Assembly (NCBI RefSeq): GCF_037991315.1
Contig: NZ_CP150300.1
Span: 5,642,001-5,706,000, forward strand
Direction: 5' to 3'
Length of the DNA: 64,000 nt
Source: Paenibacillus sp. FSL H8-0079
Lineage (GTDB): Bacteria; Bacillota; Bacilli; Paenibacillales; Paenibacillaceae
Position numbers and translations under genes: made by a program
Shown here: positions 1 through 9,199 of the stretch, in pieces
How the letters are laid out: the number at the start of each line of letters is the position of its first letter
Position numbering within the stretch: position 1 is the stretch's first letter
Notes under the pieces: model-generated
What the model was told of the DNA's origin: nothing
What the model saw: only the letters and a program-made list of their open reading frames with translations
Databases searched by the model: none

Positions 1-497
1 TCAATAGCCACGAGATTCATCTGTCCTTCCTCAATACGCAGTGCAGTCTCTGGCTTCAGCGCCAGCAACGATGAGATATCCTTATGACTGCGCTCTGTCG
101 CGTAACTTTCCAATGCACCACTGAGTGCAAAAATAAAGATCAGCATCGCACCTTCGTTCCAGTAACCAATGGCTGCTGCCCCGAGCGATGCGGCAATCAT
201 CAGCAGGTTTACATCCAGATCACGGTCCTTGACCAGTGTCTCGATGCCTTCCTTCGCTTTGGTCCAACCGCCAACGGCATACGCCACAATGTAGAGCATG
301 ATGGATAAGGTACCAAAATACGGTGCAGTTCCCCAAGCAATCAGCATCAATAGCCCGCTGCCCAATGCAGATTGCATCTCTTTATTCTGCAACATGGCTC
401 GAAAATCAGGCTTGCGCCCCCGGTTTGGGCCTGGTGTTTGGGATGAGCGCTGTTCTGCTTGTTTCTGTCTGTGTAGTGGTTGATGTATCGCTTGCAT
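1..497 (-). CDS. zosA: Heavy-metal P1B-type ATPase, N-terminal part (ZosA/PfeT-like)
   Basis: Partial gene: the reading frame starts at an ATG at 497 and is still open at the left edge, giving about 165 codons. An AAAGGAA ribosome site lies 10 bases before the start. There is no N-terminal metal-binding HMA domain. The visible part has the first transmembrane helices (about residues 45-80 and 95-130) and the segment ALESYATERSHKDISSLL, which from memory closely matches the start of the Bacillus subtilis ZosA/PfeT metal pump. That family exports ferrous iron (earlier reported as zinc uptake) using ATP. The phosphorylation site and ATP domain lie outside the window. Fur-type boxes upstream support an iron link. 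Function is inferred from similarity and regulation. Confidence 0.85.
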   Translation of the reverse strand, partial: MQAIHQPLHRQKQAEQRSSQTPGPNRGRKPDFRAMLQNKEMQSALGSGLLMLIAWGTAPYFGTLSIMLYIVAYAVGGWTKAKEGIETLVKDRDLDVNLLMIAASLGAAAIGYWNEGAMLIFIFALSGALESYATERSHKDISSLLALKPETALRIEEGQMNLVAI

Positions 498-569
498 ATG
501 AATCACGTTCCTTTCGAATGATAGGTTTGCGGATAGTGATTGTGCTCCAGTTCCGCTTCCAGAAATGAA

Positions 570-598
570 GTTGTATTGAGAATGAGAGCCATTGTTAA
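570..598 (-). promoter_or_regulatory. Putative promoter of the metal ATPase with overlapping Fur-type box
   Basis: On the minus strand TTAACA (598-593) and TACAAC (575-570) are spaced 17 bases apart. The sequence between 578 and 596 matches 13 of 19 positions of the classical Fur box. It lies about 80 bases before the ATPase start. This is a degenerate site, so a PerR or Fur assignment cannot be made from sequence alone. Confidence 0.45.
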
Positions 599-615
599 TG
601 CCCTAAAAATGACAT

Positions 616-644
616 ATGCTGCTGCGGGAATCCCGCAGCAGCAT
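616..644. other. Perfect 13-bp inverted repeat between two Fur-type boxes
   Basis: ATGCTGCTGCGGG (616-628) is followed after a three-base loop by its exact complement (632-644). A T-run occurs on the minus strand only after a further seven bases, so it is a poor intrinsic terminator. It could insulate the ATPase promoter or be a protein-binding site. The rest of the gap between 498 and 920 holds no supportable gene. Confidence 0.5.
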
Positions 645-677
645 GGTTTTGTGAATGATTTTGAAATAATCTCTAAT

Positions 678-696
678 GAGAATGATAATCATTTTT
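678..696. promoter_or_regulatory. Fur box
   Basis: GAGAATGATAATCATTTTT matches 16 of 19 positions of the classical GATAATGATAATCATTATC box. It lies about 180 bases upstream of the ATPase start and about 80 bases upstream of the promoter-overlapping box. No other gene starts near it, so it most likely acts on the ATPase. Confidence 0.65.
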
Positions 697-810
697 GCAC
701 TTATGCAATTGTTTTTACTCAATACAACTTTTAACCAGTATATGCCTGTGATTTACATTTGTAAATGGGCTTTTTTCGATGGTTACTCATAAATGCATAT
801 TCAAAAAGGA

Positions 811-842
811 AAAAAGCCGCTGTCCCGGAGGACAACGGCTTT
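811..842 (-). terminator. Terminator of metY
   Basis: A GC-rich stem (AAAGCCG..TGTCC and complement) is followed on the minus strand by six Ts, about 80 bases after the metY stop. Confidence 0.85.
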
Positions 843-920
843 AACCATCTATTGATATTTATATGACCTGTTTATGGGATATCACTTAAGTGATTGTTTA
901 CACATCCACCCAAATGCCAT

Positions 921-2363
<1,443 letters not shown>

Positions 2364-2392
2364 TTAATATGTAAATTATCGATTTCTGTACC

Positions 2393-2422
2393 AAAAAAAC
2401 CTTTGCCCTCGCAAAGGTTTTT
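2393..2422 (-). terminator. Terminator of the kdu cluster
   Basis: The stem AACCTTTGC/GCAAAGGTT is followed on the minus strand by seven Ts, just after the sugar isomerase gene. Confidence 0.85.
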
Positions 2423-2467
2423 CAGCTACTTTGGCTTCGGTATGCAATACCATATCTAGGTTTTTAC

Positions 2468-3313
2468 TTAAACTCGAACTGCACTCCATACTTCACGCAA
2501 ATGTTTGGCCGCAGGCACAGCTTCCTCCGCAGTTACGCCTTCAAGTGAAATATCAATATGTGGCTTATACGTTTTTAGCAATTCAAAAAATAACGGGTAA
2601 TCCAGTATGCCTGCCCCAGGTACCGGATTGAACTTCTCTCCCTGTGCATCAAAGGCTACATCTTTGGCATGGATCACAATCATGCGCTGATACAGCGATT
2701 CCATCACCTCGCGCAAGAAAGCCCCTTGATCTGCTGCATGTGGTTGTTTGATCAGATTGCACGGGTCGAATAGCATTCCCAGATTGGATGAAGGAACCTC
2801 TTTAAACAACCGTGTCATATGTTCATGGGTATGAAGGGTATGGGTAGATACAGGCTCAATCGCCGCATGCACACCCCACTTCTCCGCTTCCTCAGCCAAC
2901 TCCTCAACCGTTTCTTTCAGCACACTCCATGCCTTCTCTTCATATCCATCCGGATGTGTATCCTGATAGGTGTCCAAGCCCCCGGTCTCCGTTGCCACCA
3001 TGCTGCAACCAAAATCCCGGGCATAACGCAGATGCTCCTTGAATCGATCAATGTCCGCACGCCTTGTTACCGGATCAGGGTCAATCGGATTAATATAACA
3101 GCCCAGTACCGCAATCTTCACCCCGCGCTGTGCAAATTGATCTCCAATCTCATTCGCCAGCCCCGGGCTCAGTTTGCCATTCGATGAGTCCACATCGGAT
3201 AATGCTTTGGCAAGCGCCAGTTGTACGGAATTAAATCCGTTATCGGCAATCGTCTGCGCAAGCTGTGCTGTAGGCTGCTTGCCAAATGTATGTGCCAGAA
3301 TACCAAGTTTCAT
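2468..3313 (-). CDS. Sugar phosphate isomerase/epimerase (xylose isomerase-like TIM barrel)
   Basis: 281 residues of the AP endonuclease 2/xylose isomerase-like TIM barrel fold. Successive strand ends carry the acidic and histidine residues expected for divalent metal binding (TETGG near 110, AIEPVSTH near 155, LFDPCN near 185, VIHAKDV near 217, SLEGVT near 260). The start has AGGAGG 8 bases upstream. It is the last gene of the kduI, DeoR, kduD cluster, 37 bases behind kduD, so it probably acts on a keto- or deoxy-sugar produced by uronate breakdown. The exact substrate cannot be told from sequence. Confidence 0.8.
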   Translation of the reverse strand: MKLGILAHTFGKQPTAQLAQTIADNGFNSVQLALAKALSDVDSSNGKLSPGLANEIGDQFAQRGVKIAVLGCYINPIDPDPVTRRADIDRFKEHLRYARDFGCSMVATETGGLDTYQDTHPDGYEEKAWSVLKETVEELAEEAEKWGVHAAIEPVSTHTLHTHEHMTRLFKEVPSSNLGMLFDPCNLIKQPHAADQGAFLREVMESLYQRMIVIHAKDVAFDAQGEKFNPVPGAGILDYPLFFELLKTYKPHIDISLEGVTAEEAVPAAKHLREVWSAVRV

Positions 3314-3350
3314 CCCATTGCCTCCTTATGCTAATCCGATTATCAAGCGA

Positions 3351-4103
3351 TTAACGTGCCATCCAGCCGCCATCGACATTCAGCACATGACCATTCAGAT
3401 AATCCGAAGCGGCAGATGCCAGGAAGACAACCGGTCCTTTCAGATCTTCAGGAGTACCCCAACGTCCAGCAGGAATGCGGGCTGTGATATCCCGGTAACG
3501 ATTCTCATCTGCACGAATCTGGGTTGTATTATCCGTTTCCATGTAACCAGGTGCGATACCGTTAATCTGAATACCCTTGCCTGCCCACTCATTAGCGAGC
3601 GCTTTGGTTAAACCAGCAACGCCGTGTTTACTTGCCGTATAACCCGGCACATTGATCCCGCCTTGATAGGACAACATGGATGCAATATTAATGATTTTGC
3701 CGCTTCCGCGTTCAATCATATGTCTGCCAGCCAATTGGCTTAGGAAAAATACAGTGTTCAGGTTCAGGCCAATCACATCGTGCCAGTCCTGTCCTGCATG
3801 ATCAGCCGCAGGTGTGCGGCGAATGATTCCCGCATTGTTAACGAGAATGTCAATTCTGCCCTGGAACGCAAGCGCCTGCTCGAACACAGCCGACAACTTA
3901 TCTTCACGACTTAAATCCGCTTCAATCACATAGGCTTTGCGCCCAAGGGCTTCAATCGCAATTGCCGTTTCCGCAGGCTTGGAATAGGAGACCAGCACCA
4001 CATCAGCACCTGCTTCTGCCAGACCAATGGCCATCCCTTGTCCCAGTCCACCTGAGGTACCTGTAACTAGTGCAACTTGTCCGCTTAAATCAAATGGGTT
4101 CAT
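3351..4103 (-). CDS. kduD: 2-dehydro-3-deoxy-D-gluconate 5-dehydrogenase
   Basis: A short-chain dehydrogenase of 250 residues that reduces 5-keto-4-deoxy-sugar acid (DKII) to 2-keto-3-deoxygluconate with NAD(P)H. The glycine-rich motif TGTSGGLGQG sits at 14-23, NNAGI at 89-93, catalytic Ser142, Tyr155 and Lys159 (YTASK), and the C-terminus ends in the KduD-like VDGGWMAR. The partner isomerase KduI is encoded in the same cluster, which makes the KduD call stronger than the generic SDR call. Other SDR substrates remain possible. Confidence 0.88.
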   Translation of the reverse strand: MNPFDLSGQVALVTGTSGGLGQGMAIGLAEAGADVVLVSYSKPAETAIAIEALGRKAYVIEADLSREDKLSAVFEQALAFQGRIDILVNNAGIIRRTPAADHAGQDWHDVIGLNLNTVFFLSQLAGRHMIERGSGKIINIASMLSYQGGINVPGYTASKHGVAGLTKALANEWAGKGIQINGIAPGYMETDNTTQIRADENRYRDITARIPAGRWGTPEDLKGPVVFLASAASDYLNGHVLNVDGGWMAR

Positions 4104-4179
4104 GAATGATTCCTCCGCATGGTTTGATATGCAAACAATAGATCCGTCCGTTCTTTAATCCCATGAATCATGAATGAGG

Positions 4180-4941
4180 TTAACTTTGATAATCCACTGT
4201 GACACCGCTCTGCTCGTACAAGGCAGCCGTCTCTTCATCCAGACGACTGTCACTGATGATGTAGTCCAGTTCCGAACACTGAGCAAAAGTTCGCAGTGCA
4301 AATTGTCCGAATTTATAATGATCCACAACGCCGTATACCTGCTGCGAGGCGGATATCATTGCTTTTTTCAAAGGAACCAGATCTCCCGTGTAGATCGATA
4401 GCCCAAATTCCGGATGAAGGGCTGTCGTGGATATAAAGGCTTTATGAATGTTAAGACTGGATATAAACGCAGCCGTGTCATCCCCAACCAACATATTCCG
4501 TACACGAGCCCCGCCAGGCACAACCAGCCGCACCTGCTCCTTCTTGGTTAGCTCCGCAATGATGAATAGATCATTAGTGACTACCGTAATAGGCTGATTG
4601 TCGAGACGTTTGGCCATCTCCAGCGTGGTGCTGCCACCATCGAGAGCAACGATATCTCCAGGTCGAATGTAAGCAAGGGCACGTTCAGCAATCTCCGTCT
4701 TCTCTGGATGGTGCTTCTCTGTAACTCCACGGCTATTCAAGATGCCATACTGGTCATTCTGAGCCAGCATAGCTCCTCCATGGACACGTACGAGCAGCCC
4801 CATGCTCTCCAACTTGTCGAGATCCTCTCGTACAGTCTTCCCCGTCACCTGCAACAGCTCACTTAGATCACTGACGGTTACTTCCTGGCGCTCCAGCAGA
4901 GCCTCCATAATCTTTTCATGTCTTTTCAATGGATTCATCAT
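4180..4941 (-). CDS. DeoR-family transcriptional regulator
   Basis: About 253 residues with an N-terminal DeoR winged helix (residues 5-58; the helix-turn-helix is around 20-40, VSDLSELLQVTGKTVREDLDKL) and a C-terminal sugar-phosphate sensing domain with the DGGSTTLEMAKRL and VTNDLFIIAEL motifs of the DeoR/IolR group. The ATG at 4941 follows AGGAAG by 6 bases; ATG 4938 and TTG 4947 are alternatives. Its position between kduI and kduD suggests that it controls this cluster, probably as a repressor released by a sugar phosphate or KDG-type effector. The likely operator is the triple GTTCAT repeat upstream of kduI. Confidence 0.85.
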   Translation of the reverse strand: MMNPLKRHEKIMEALLERQEVTVSDLSELLQVTGKTVREDLDKLESMGLLVRVHGGAMLAQNDQYGILNSRGVTEKHHPEKTEIAERALAYIRPGDIVALDGGSTTLEMAKRLDNQPITVVTNDLFIIAELTKKEQVRLVVPGGARVRNMLVGDDTAAFISSLNIHKAFISTTALHPEFGLSIYTGDLVPLKKAMISASQQVYGVVDHYKFGQFALRTFAQCSELDYIISDSRLDEETAALYEQSGVTVDYQS

Positions 4942-5001
4942 AATCAACTTCCTATACTACCTGAGTTAAATGAGTAACAGTTTCACACGTACACTTCGGG
5001 T

Positions 5002-5150
5002 ACAGAAAACCTTCCGATCACTCTTATCCCCAAATTTTCTTTAATCCCTTATTTAAAGCGAGAAATTTGGTGATAAAGGTAAGCTTATGCTTCCGAAGCA
5101 GCTTTCTTACCAGAAAGCTTTTAGCTTCGCTTCTTCAGGTCCTTTCTGTC
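5002..5150. repeat. Dispersed hairpin repeat, copy 1
   Basis: This 149-base segment lies between kduI and the DeoR gene and is clearly related to 30738-30847. Both begin with ACAGAA..AACCTTCCGATC and end with GCTTCTTCAGGT..CTTTCTGTC, so the ends are inverted copies of GACAGAA. Inside, TTATCCCCAAATTT (5024-5037) pairs with AAATTTGGTGATAA (5063-5076). Copy 1 has about 40 extra bases (around 5080-5125) that form a second short hairpin (CTTTCTTAC/CAGAAAG). No protein is encoded. Confidence 0.75.
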
Positions 5151-5201
5151 CCCTCGTTCCAGTGTCTACTCTGTCAAATTAACTCAGACATCTGTAATTT
5201 A

Positions 5202-6041
5202 TTATTTCAGGTCTTTCATCGCTACGCCGTCCATATCTTCGAACGTCTGGTTCTCACCAGCCATCGCCCAACAGAAGGTGTAATTGCTTGTACCCACACC
5301 ACTGTGAATGGACCAGCTTGGCGAGATGATTGCCTGACGATCGCGTACAACCAGATGGCGTGTTTCGTTCGGTTCGCCCATCATGTGGAACACAACGCCG
5401 TCTTCAGGCAGATTCCAGTACAAGTATACTTCGGAACGGCGATTATGGGTATGTGCAGGCATGGTATTCCACATGTTGCCCTTGTCGAGTTCGGTAATGC
5501 CCATTACCAACTGACAGCTCTGGATTCCACCCTCGCCTTGGTGAATATATCGATAGATCGTACGCTCATTGGACGTTTCGATGCTGCCCAGATGATTCGG
5601 CTGAGCTTGTTCTTGTGTTGCTTTTACCGTTGGATAGGTGTGGTGAGCTGGTGTGGATACAAAATAGAATTGGGCAGGTTGAGCCTTGTCACTGCTCGTG
5701 AACACAACTTCCTTCACACCTCTACCGATGTAGAGACATTCCTTTGCCCCAATCTCATAGCCTTGTCCATCCGCTGTTACTGTTCCATGACCACCTACAT
5801 TAATGATACCGATTTCACGACGCTCCAGGAAAAAGTTCGTTCCGATATCCTTCAGGTTCACCTCAAGGGTAATATCCTTGCTCTCAGGTACAGCCGTTCC
5901 CACAATATAACGATCCACATGAGAATATACCGTTACCAATTCATCAGTTGCGAACAGTTGCTCCATCAAAAATTCCTCACGTAGGCGAGATGTATCATAC
6001 GTTTTCACTTCATTGGGGTGTGCAGCATAACGATTTTCCAT
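5202..6041 (-). CDS. kduI: 5-keto-4-deoxyuronate isomerase
   Basis: A cupin-fold zinc isomerase of 279 residues, matching the usual 276-280 of KduI, which converts 5-keto-4-deoxyuronate (from unsaturated uronates released by pectin or glycosaminoglycan lyases) to the KduD substrate. The zinc ligands fall where expected: His197, His199, Glu204 (AHTHNRRSE) and His246 (SIHSG). The N-terminus ENRYAAHPNEVKTYDT is typical. ATG 6041 has AAAGGAATGG upstream; an in-frame upstream start at 6110 would read through the operator repeats and is rejected. First gene of the kduI, DeoR, kduD, isomerase cluster. Confidence 0.93.
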   Translation of the reverse strand: MENRYAAHPNEVKTYDTSRLREEFLMEQLFATDELVTVYSHVDRYIVGTAVPESKDITLEVNLKDIGTNFFLERREIGIINVGGHGTVTADGQGYEIGAKECLYIGRGVKEVVFTSSDKAQPAQFYFVSTPAHHTYPTVKATQEQAQPNHLGSIETSNERTIYRYIHQGEGGIQSCQLVMGITELDKGNMWNTMPAHTHNRRSEVYLYWNLPEDGVVFHMMGEPNETRHLVVRDRQAIISPSWSIHSGVGTSNYTFCWAMAGENQTFEDMDGVAMKDLK

Positions 6042-6094
6042 TATTAATCCATTCCTTTCGTCATTTGAGTTGGTTGAGATTGATGTTGAATAAT

Positions 6095-6120
6095 GTTCAT
6101 ATAAGTTCATTTTAGTTCAT
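6095..6120. promoter_or_regulatory. Triple 10-bp direct repeat, probable DeoR-type operator
   Basis: GTTCAT occurs at 6095, 6105 and 6115, exactly 10 bases apart, 54-79 bases before the kduI start. Direct repeats in helical phase are characteristic of DeoR-family operators. A DeoR-family gene lies two genes away in the same cluster. Confidence 0.6.
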
Positions 6121-6200
6121 TATGTATCTTTTGTGTACCTTTATTTTCAAAAACATTTATATAATTAATCATTAATGATGTTTATTTCTTAAAAGAGAAC

Positions 6201-6246
6201 AAAAAAAGATCTCCGCAGTCTGTAAGACAGACCGGGAGATCTCTTT
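6201..6246 (-). terminator. Terminator of the quinol oxidase operon
   Basis: AGATCTCC..AGTCTGT pairs with ACAGAC..GGAGATCT and is followed on the minus strand by seven Ts, just downstream of cyoD. Confidence 0.92.
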
Positions 6247-6256
6247 AATCTACATA

Positions 6257-6586
6257 TTAATGTGCAACAGCGTTGTTAAGCATGATCCAGATCGAACCAA
6301 TCACGATAGTCATCATGATCAGCAAACCGAAGATAAGAGCCATAACATTCCAGCGTGGTTTCTCTGTTTCACGAATATGCATGAAGAAGAAGAGTTGAAC
6401 CACGAATTGAAGTGCTGCTGTACCAAGAACAACAATGAGTGTTCCTGTTCTTTCCATCATACCGTTGAGAACCACCACAAGTGGAATGATTGTCAGAACG
6501 ACGGACAGAATGAAGCCGATGACATAAGACTTCAGTGAACCATGTTGCTCATGACCGTGGGAATCATGTGAGTTGTGCCCTGACAT
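6257..6586 (-). CDS. cyoD: Quinol oxidase subunit IV
   Basis: 109 residues with three predicted membrane helices (about 19-41, 48-72, 79-103) and a His-rich N-terminus (HNSHDSHGHEQHG). It matches the CyoD/QoxD small subunit, including LFFFMHIRE in the second helix region. The subunit stabilises assembly of the binuclear centre rather than carrying cofactors. Its start codon directly abuts the stop of cyoC, indicating translational coupling. Last gene of the operon. Confidence 0.92.
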   Translation of the reverse strand: MSGHNSHDSHGHEQHGSLKSYVIGFILSVVLTIIPLVVVLNGMMERTGTLIVVLGTAALQFVVQLFFFMHIRETEKPRWNVMALIFGLLIMMTIVIGSIWIMLNNAVAH

Positions 6587-7207
6587 CTACATCACCCCCA
6601 TGAGATAGACGATCGACAGGAGGAAAATCCATACGACGTCCAAGAAGTGCCAGTACAAGCTGATAACGTTGATTTTACCGCGAGTAACATCAGTAATACC
6701 ACGTTTTTTCAGTTGGAACATGAGTCCAATCATCCAGATCAGACCAAGCGATACGTGAAGTCCGTGAGTACCCACAAGGGTGAAGAATGCGCCAGAAGCA
6801 GCACTCGTTGTGAAGCTAAACCCTTCATGAATCAACTCAATAAACTCATATACTTCCAGTGCGATAAAGCTTGCACCCAGAACGGCTGTAACAGCCAACC
6901 AACTGATTAATTGTTTTACTTTACCCTGGTTCATTGCCAGAACGGCAAGGCCGCTCGTAAATGAACTTGTGAGCAAGATAAATGTCTCGGCGATAACGCC
7001 AGGCATTTTGATCAATTCAGACAAAATCGGTCCGCCCGCCGTATTATCACGCAACACAATGAAGGTTGCGAACAATACGGAGAACAGGATAACGTCGGAA
7101 ATCAGGAAGAACCAGAATCCGAGAATTTTCATTTCCTGTGGATCATGATGTCCATGGTCGTGACCATGTGCATGATTCTCACCGTGCTTAGCGGCTGCTT
7201 GAGCCAT
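6587..7207 (-). CDS. cyoC: Quinol oxidase subunit III
   Basis: 206 residues with five predicted membrane helices and a His-rich N-terminal extension (HGENHAHGHDHGHHD). The heme-copper oxidase subunit III pattern is present (LGFWFFLISDVILFSVLFATFI near 28-50, GTHGLHVSLGL near 150, YWHFLDVVWIFLF-like segment near 185). The five-helix size is typical of quinol oxidases. It abuts cyoB directly (stop at 7208, start at 7207). Confidence 0.93.
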   Translation of the reverse strand: MAQAAAKHGENHAHGHDHGHHDPQEMKILGFWFFLISDVILFSVLFATFIVLRDNTAGGPILSELIKMPGVIAETFILLTSSFTSGLAVLAMNQGKVKQLISWLAVTAVLGASFIALEVYEFIELIHEGFSFTTSAASGAFFTLVGTHGLHVSLGLIWMIGLMFQLKKRGITDVTRGKINVISLYWHFLDVVWIFLLSIVYLMGVM

Positions 7208-9178
7208 CTATACCGACCCCCTTAACGACGCTTCGGTACGCTTAATTTCGTCGACCGGAATGTAATAATCCGTATCGTAAGAGAATGAACGGGCGATCAT
7301 GCATATGCCTACGCCAGCAAGTCCGAGAATCGCCATCCACAGCCAGCCGAATACGAAGCCGAAACCGGCAACGAACCAGAAGGAAGACATGATGAACGGA
7401 ATTGCAGAGTTCTTCGGCATATGAATCGGCTCAAGCGGTTGCTCAGGCGGATAGATGCCTTTGGCACGACGTTCTTTCTCTTCCCACCACTCATCAATAT
7501 CATCTCCGCGCGGTGTAATAGCAAAGTTATATTCAGGAGCTGGTGAAGGAATCGACCACTCGAGCGTACGACCATCCCATGGATCGGCGGAAGCTTTGAG
7601 TGTTTTATATTTGCGAATACCGTCTGCGATTTGTGCAACTTGGAACAGGAACCCGACACCCATCAGGAATGCCCCGATTGTGGATACGAAGTTCAGTTCC
7701 CACCAGCCAGTATCCCAGCCGTATGTGCTCAGACGACGTGTCATACCCATCAAACCGACAGCGTACTGCGGCATGAAGCAGACATAGAAACCAATATTCC
7801 AAGTCCAGAATGCCCATTTGCCCAGTTTCTCTGGAAGTTGGAAACCGAACATTTTAGGCCACCAGTAGTACAGACCTGCGAAGTATCCGAATACTACACC
7901 ACCGATCAATACTTGGTGGAAGTGGGCAATCAGGAAGTAACTGTTATGGAACTGGAAGTCAGCAGGAGCAACGGATAACAGAACGCCTGTCATACCCCCA
8001 ACAATAAAGCACGGGATAAAGGCAAGTGTCCACATCATCGGAGTCGCCATGCGTATCCTTCCTCGATACATGGTAAACAGCCAGTTAAATATCTTAACTC
8101 CTGTTGGAATAGCAATCAACATCGTGGTAACGGCGAAGAATGCATTCACGTCCGCTCCGGAACCCATCGTAAAGAAGTGATGCGCCCATGTGAAGAAGGA
8201 CAGGAAGCTGATGATTAACATTGCAAATACCATCGACTTGTAACCAAACAGTTTTTTCCGAGAGAAGGTACTTACAATCTCGGAGAACACACCGAATGCC
8301 GGCAAGACGACAATGTATACCTCAGGGTGACCCCACATCCAGATCAAGTTGATATACATCATTGGGTTACCGCCCAAATCAAGTGTGAAGAAATGCGCCC
8401 CGGCAAACCTGTCGAGGAATAGCAATGCAAGTGTCACGGTCAAGATTGGGAAAGCAAACAAGATGATAATACAAGTGGAGAATACCGACCATGTGAACAT
8501 CGGCAATTTCATCCATCTCATGCCTGGCGCACGCATTTTAATGATGGTAACCAGGAAGTTGATACCCGTAGCTAGGGAACCGATACCTGATATCTGTATA
8601 CCCCATATATAGAAGTTCTGTCCTACCCCCGGACTGTGTGACAGCTCCGATAGAGGCGGATAACTCAGCCATCCTGCATCCGGTGAACCACCGATAACGA
8701 AAGACAGGTTAAACAGCATTGCGCCCAAGAAGAACAGCCAGAAGCTGAGTGAATTCAGGAACGGGAACGCAACGTCTCTTGCTCCGATCTGTAGTGGTAC
8801 GATAACGTTAAATAGACCAAACATAAATGGCATCGCCATGAACAAGATCATGATCGTACCGTGAGTTGTGAAGACCTGATTATAGTGTTCAGGATTTAGA
8901 AATTCATTGTTAGGCATAGCCAGCTGAAGGCGCATCATTAGCGCATCCACACCACCACGGAACAACATGATAATGGAAGCGATGATATACATGATACCGA
9001 TCTTCTTGTGATCGACAGTCGTTAACCAGTTACGCCAGAGCCAGCCCCATTTTTTGAAATAAGTTAGCACCGCCACGATCGCAATCATTGTAATCCCGAT
9101 GGAAACCATCGCACCATAAATGAGCGGATCGCCGGTTACGAAAAACTCCGATGCAAACTCTTTAAGTCCCTCTAACAT
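7208..9178 (-). CDS. cyoB: Quinol oxidase subunit I (heme-copper oxidase catalytic subunit)
   Basis: 656 residues, as in CyoB/QoxB, with about 14-15 membrane helices. It reduces oxygen to water using quinol electrons and pumps protons. Visible ligands: His in TTHGTIMILFMAMP (low-spin heme), GHPEVYIVVLPAFG (CuB His, proton-channel Glu and the cross-linked Tyr), the HH pair in WAHHFFTMG (CuB), and HFHQVLIGG (heme ligands). The Glu in HPEVY places it in the A1 class. Start at 9178 follows AAAGGAGGCCCCCA-type spacing. Quinol rather than cytochrome c use is inferred from subunit II, which lacks CuA ligands. Confidence 0.95.
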   Translation of the reverse strand: MLEGLKEFASEFFVTGDPLIYGAMVSIGITMIAIVAVLTYFKKWGWLWRNWLTTVDHKKIGIMYIIASIIMLFRGGVDALMMRLQLAMPNNEFLNPEHYNQVFTTHGTIMILFMAMPFMFGLFNVIVPLQIGARDVAFPFLNSLSFWLFFLGAMLFNLSFVIGGSPDAGWLSYPPLSELSHSPGVGQNFYIWGIQISGIGSLATGINFLVTIIKMRAPGMRWMKLPMFTWSVFSTCIIILFAFPILTVTLALLFLDRFAGAHFFTLDLGGNPMMYINLIWMWGHPEVYIVVLPAFGVFSEIVSTFSRKKLFGYKSMVFAMLIISFLSFFTWAHHFFTMGSGADVNAFFAVTTMLIAIPTGVKIFNWLFTMYRGRIRMATPMMWTLAFIPCFIVGGMTGVLLSVAPADFQFHNSYFLIAHFHQVLIGGVVFGYFAGLYYWWPKMFGFQLPEKLGKWAFWTWNIGFYVCFMPQYAVGLMGMTRRLSTYGWDTGWWELNFVSTIGAFLMGVGFLFQVAQIADGIRKYKTLKASADPWDGRTLEWSIPSPAPEYNFAITPRGDDIDEWWEEKERRAKGIYPPEQPLEPIHMPKNSAIPFIMSSFWFVAGFGFVFGWLWMAILGLAGVGICMIARSFSYDTDYYIPVDEIKRTEASLRGSV

Positions 9179-9199
9179 TGGGGGCCTCCTTTCGAATCT

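Noticed and set aside
5067..5984. 305-codon frame on the plus strand
   Set aside because: It is antisense to kduI, which has all zinc ligands. The frame also runs through the repeat element and shows no domain.
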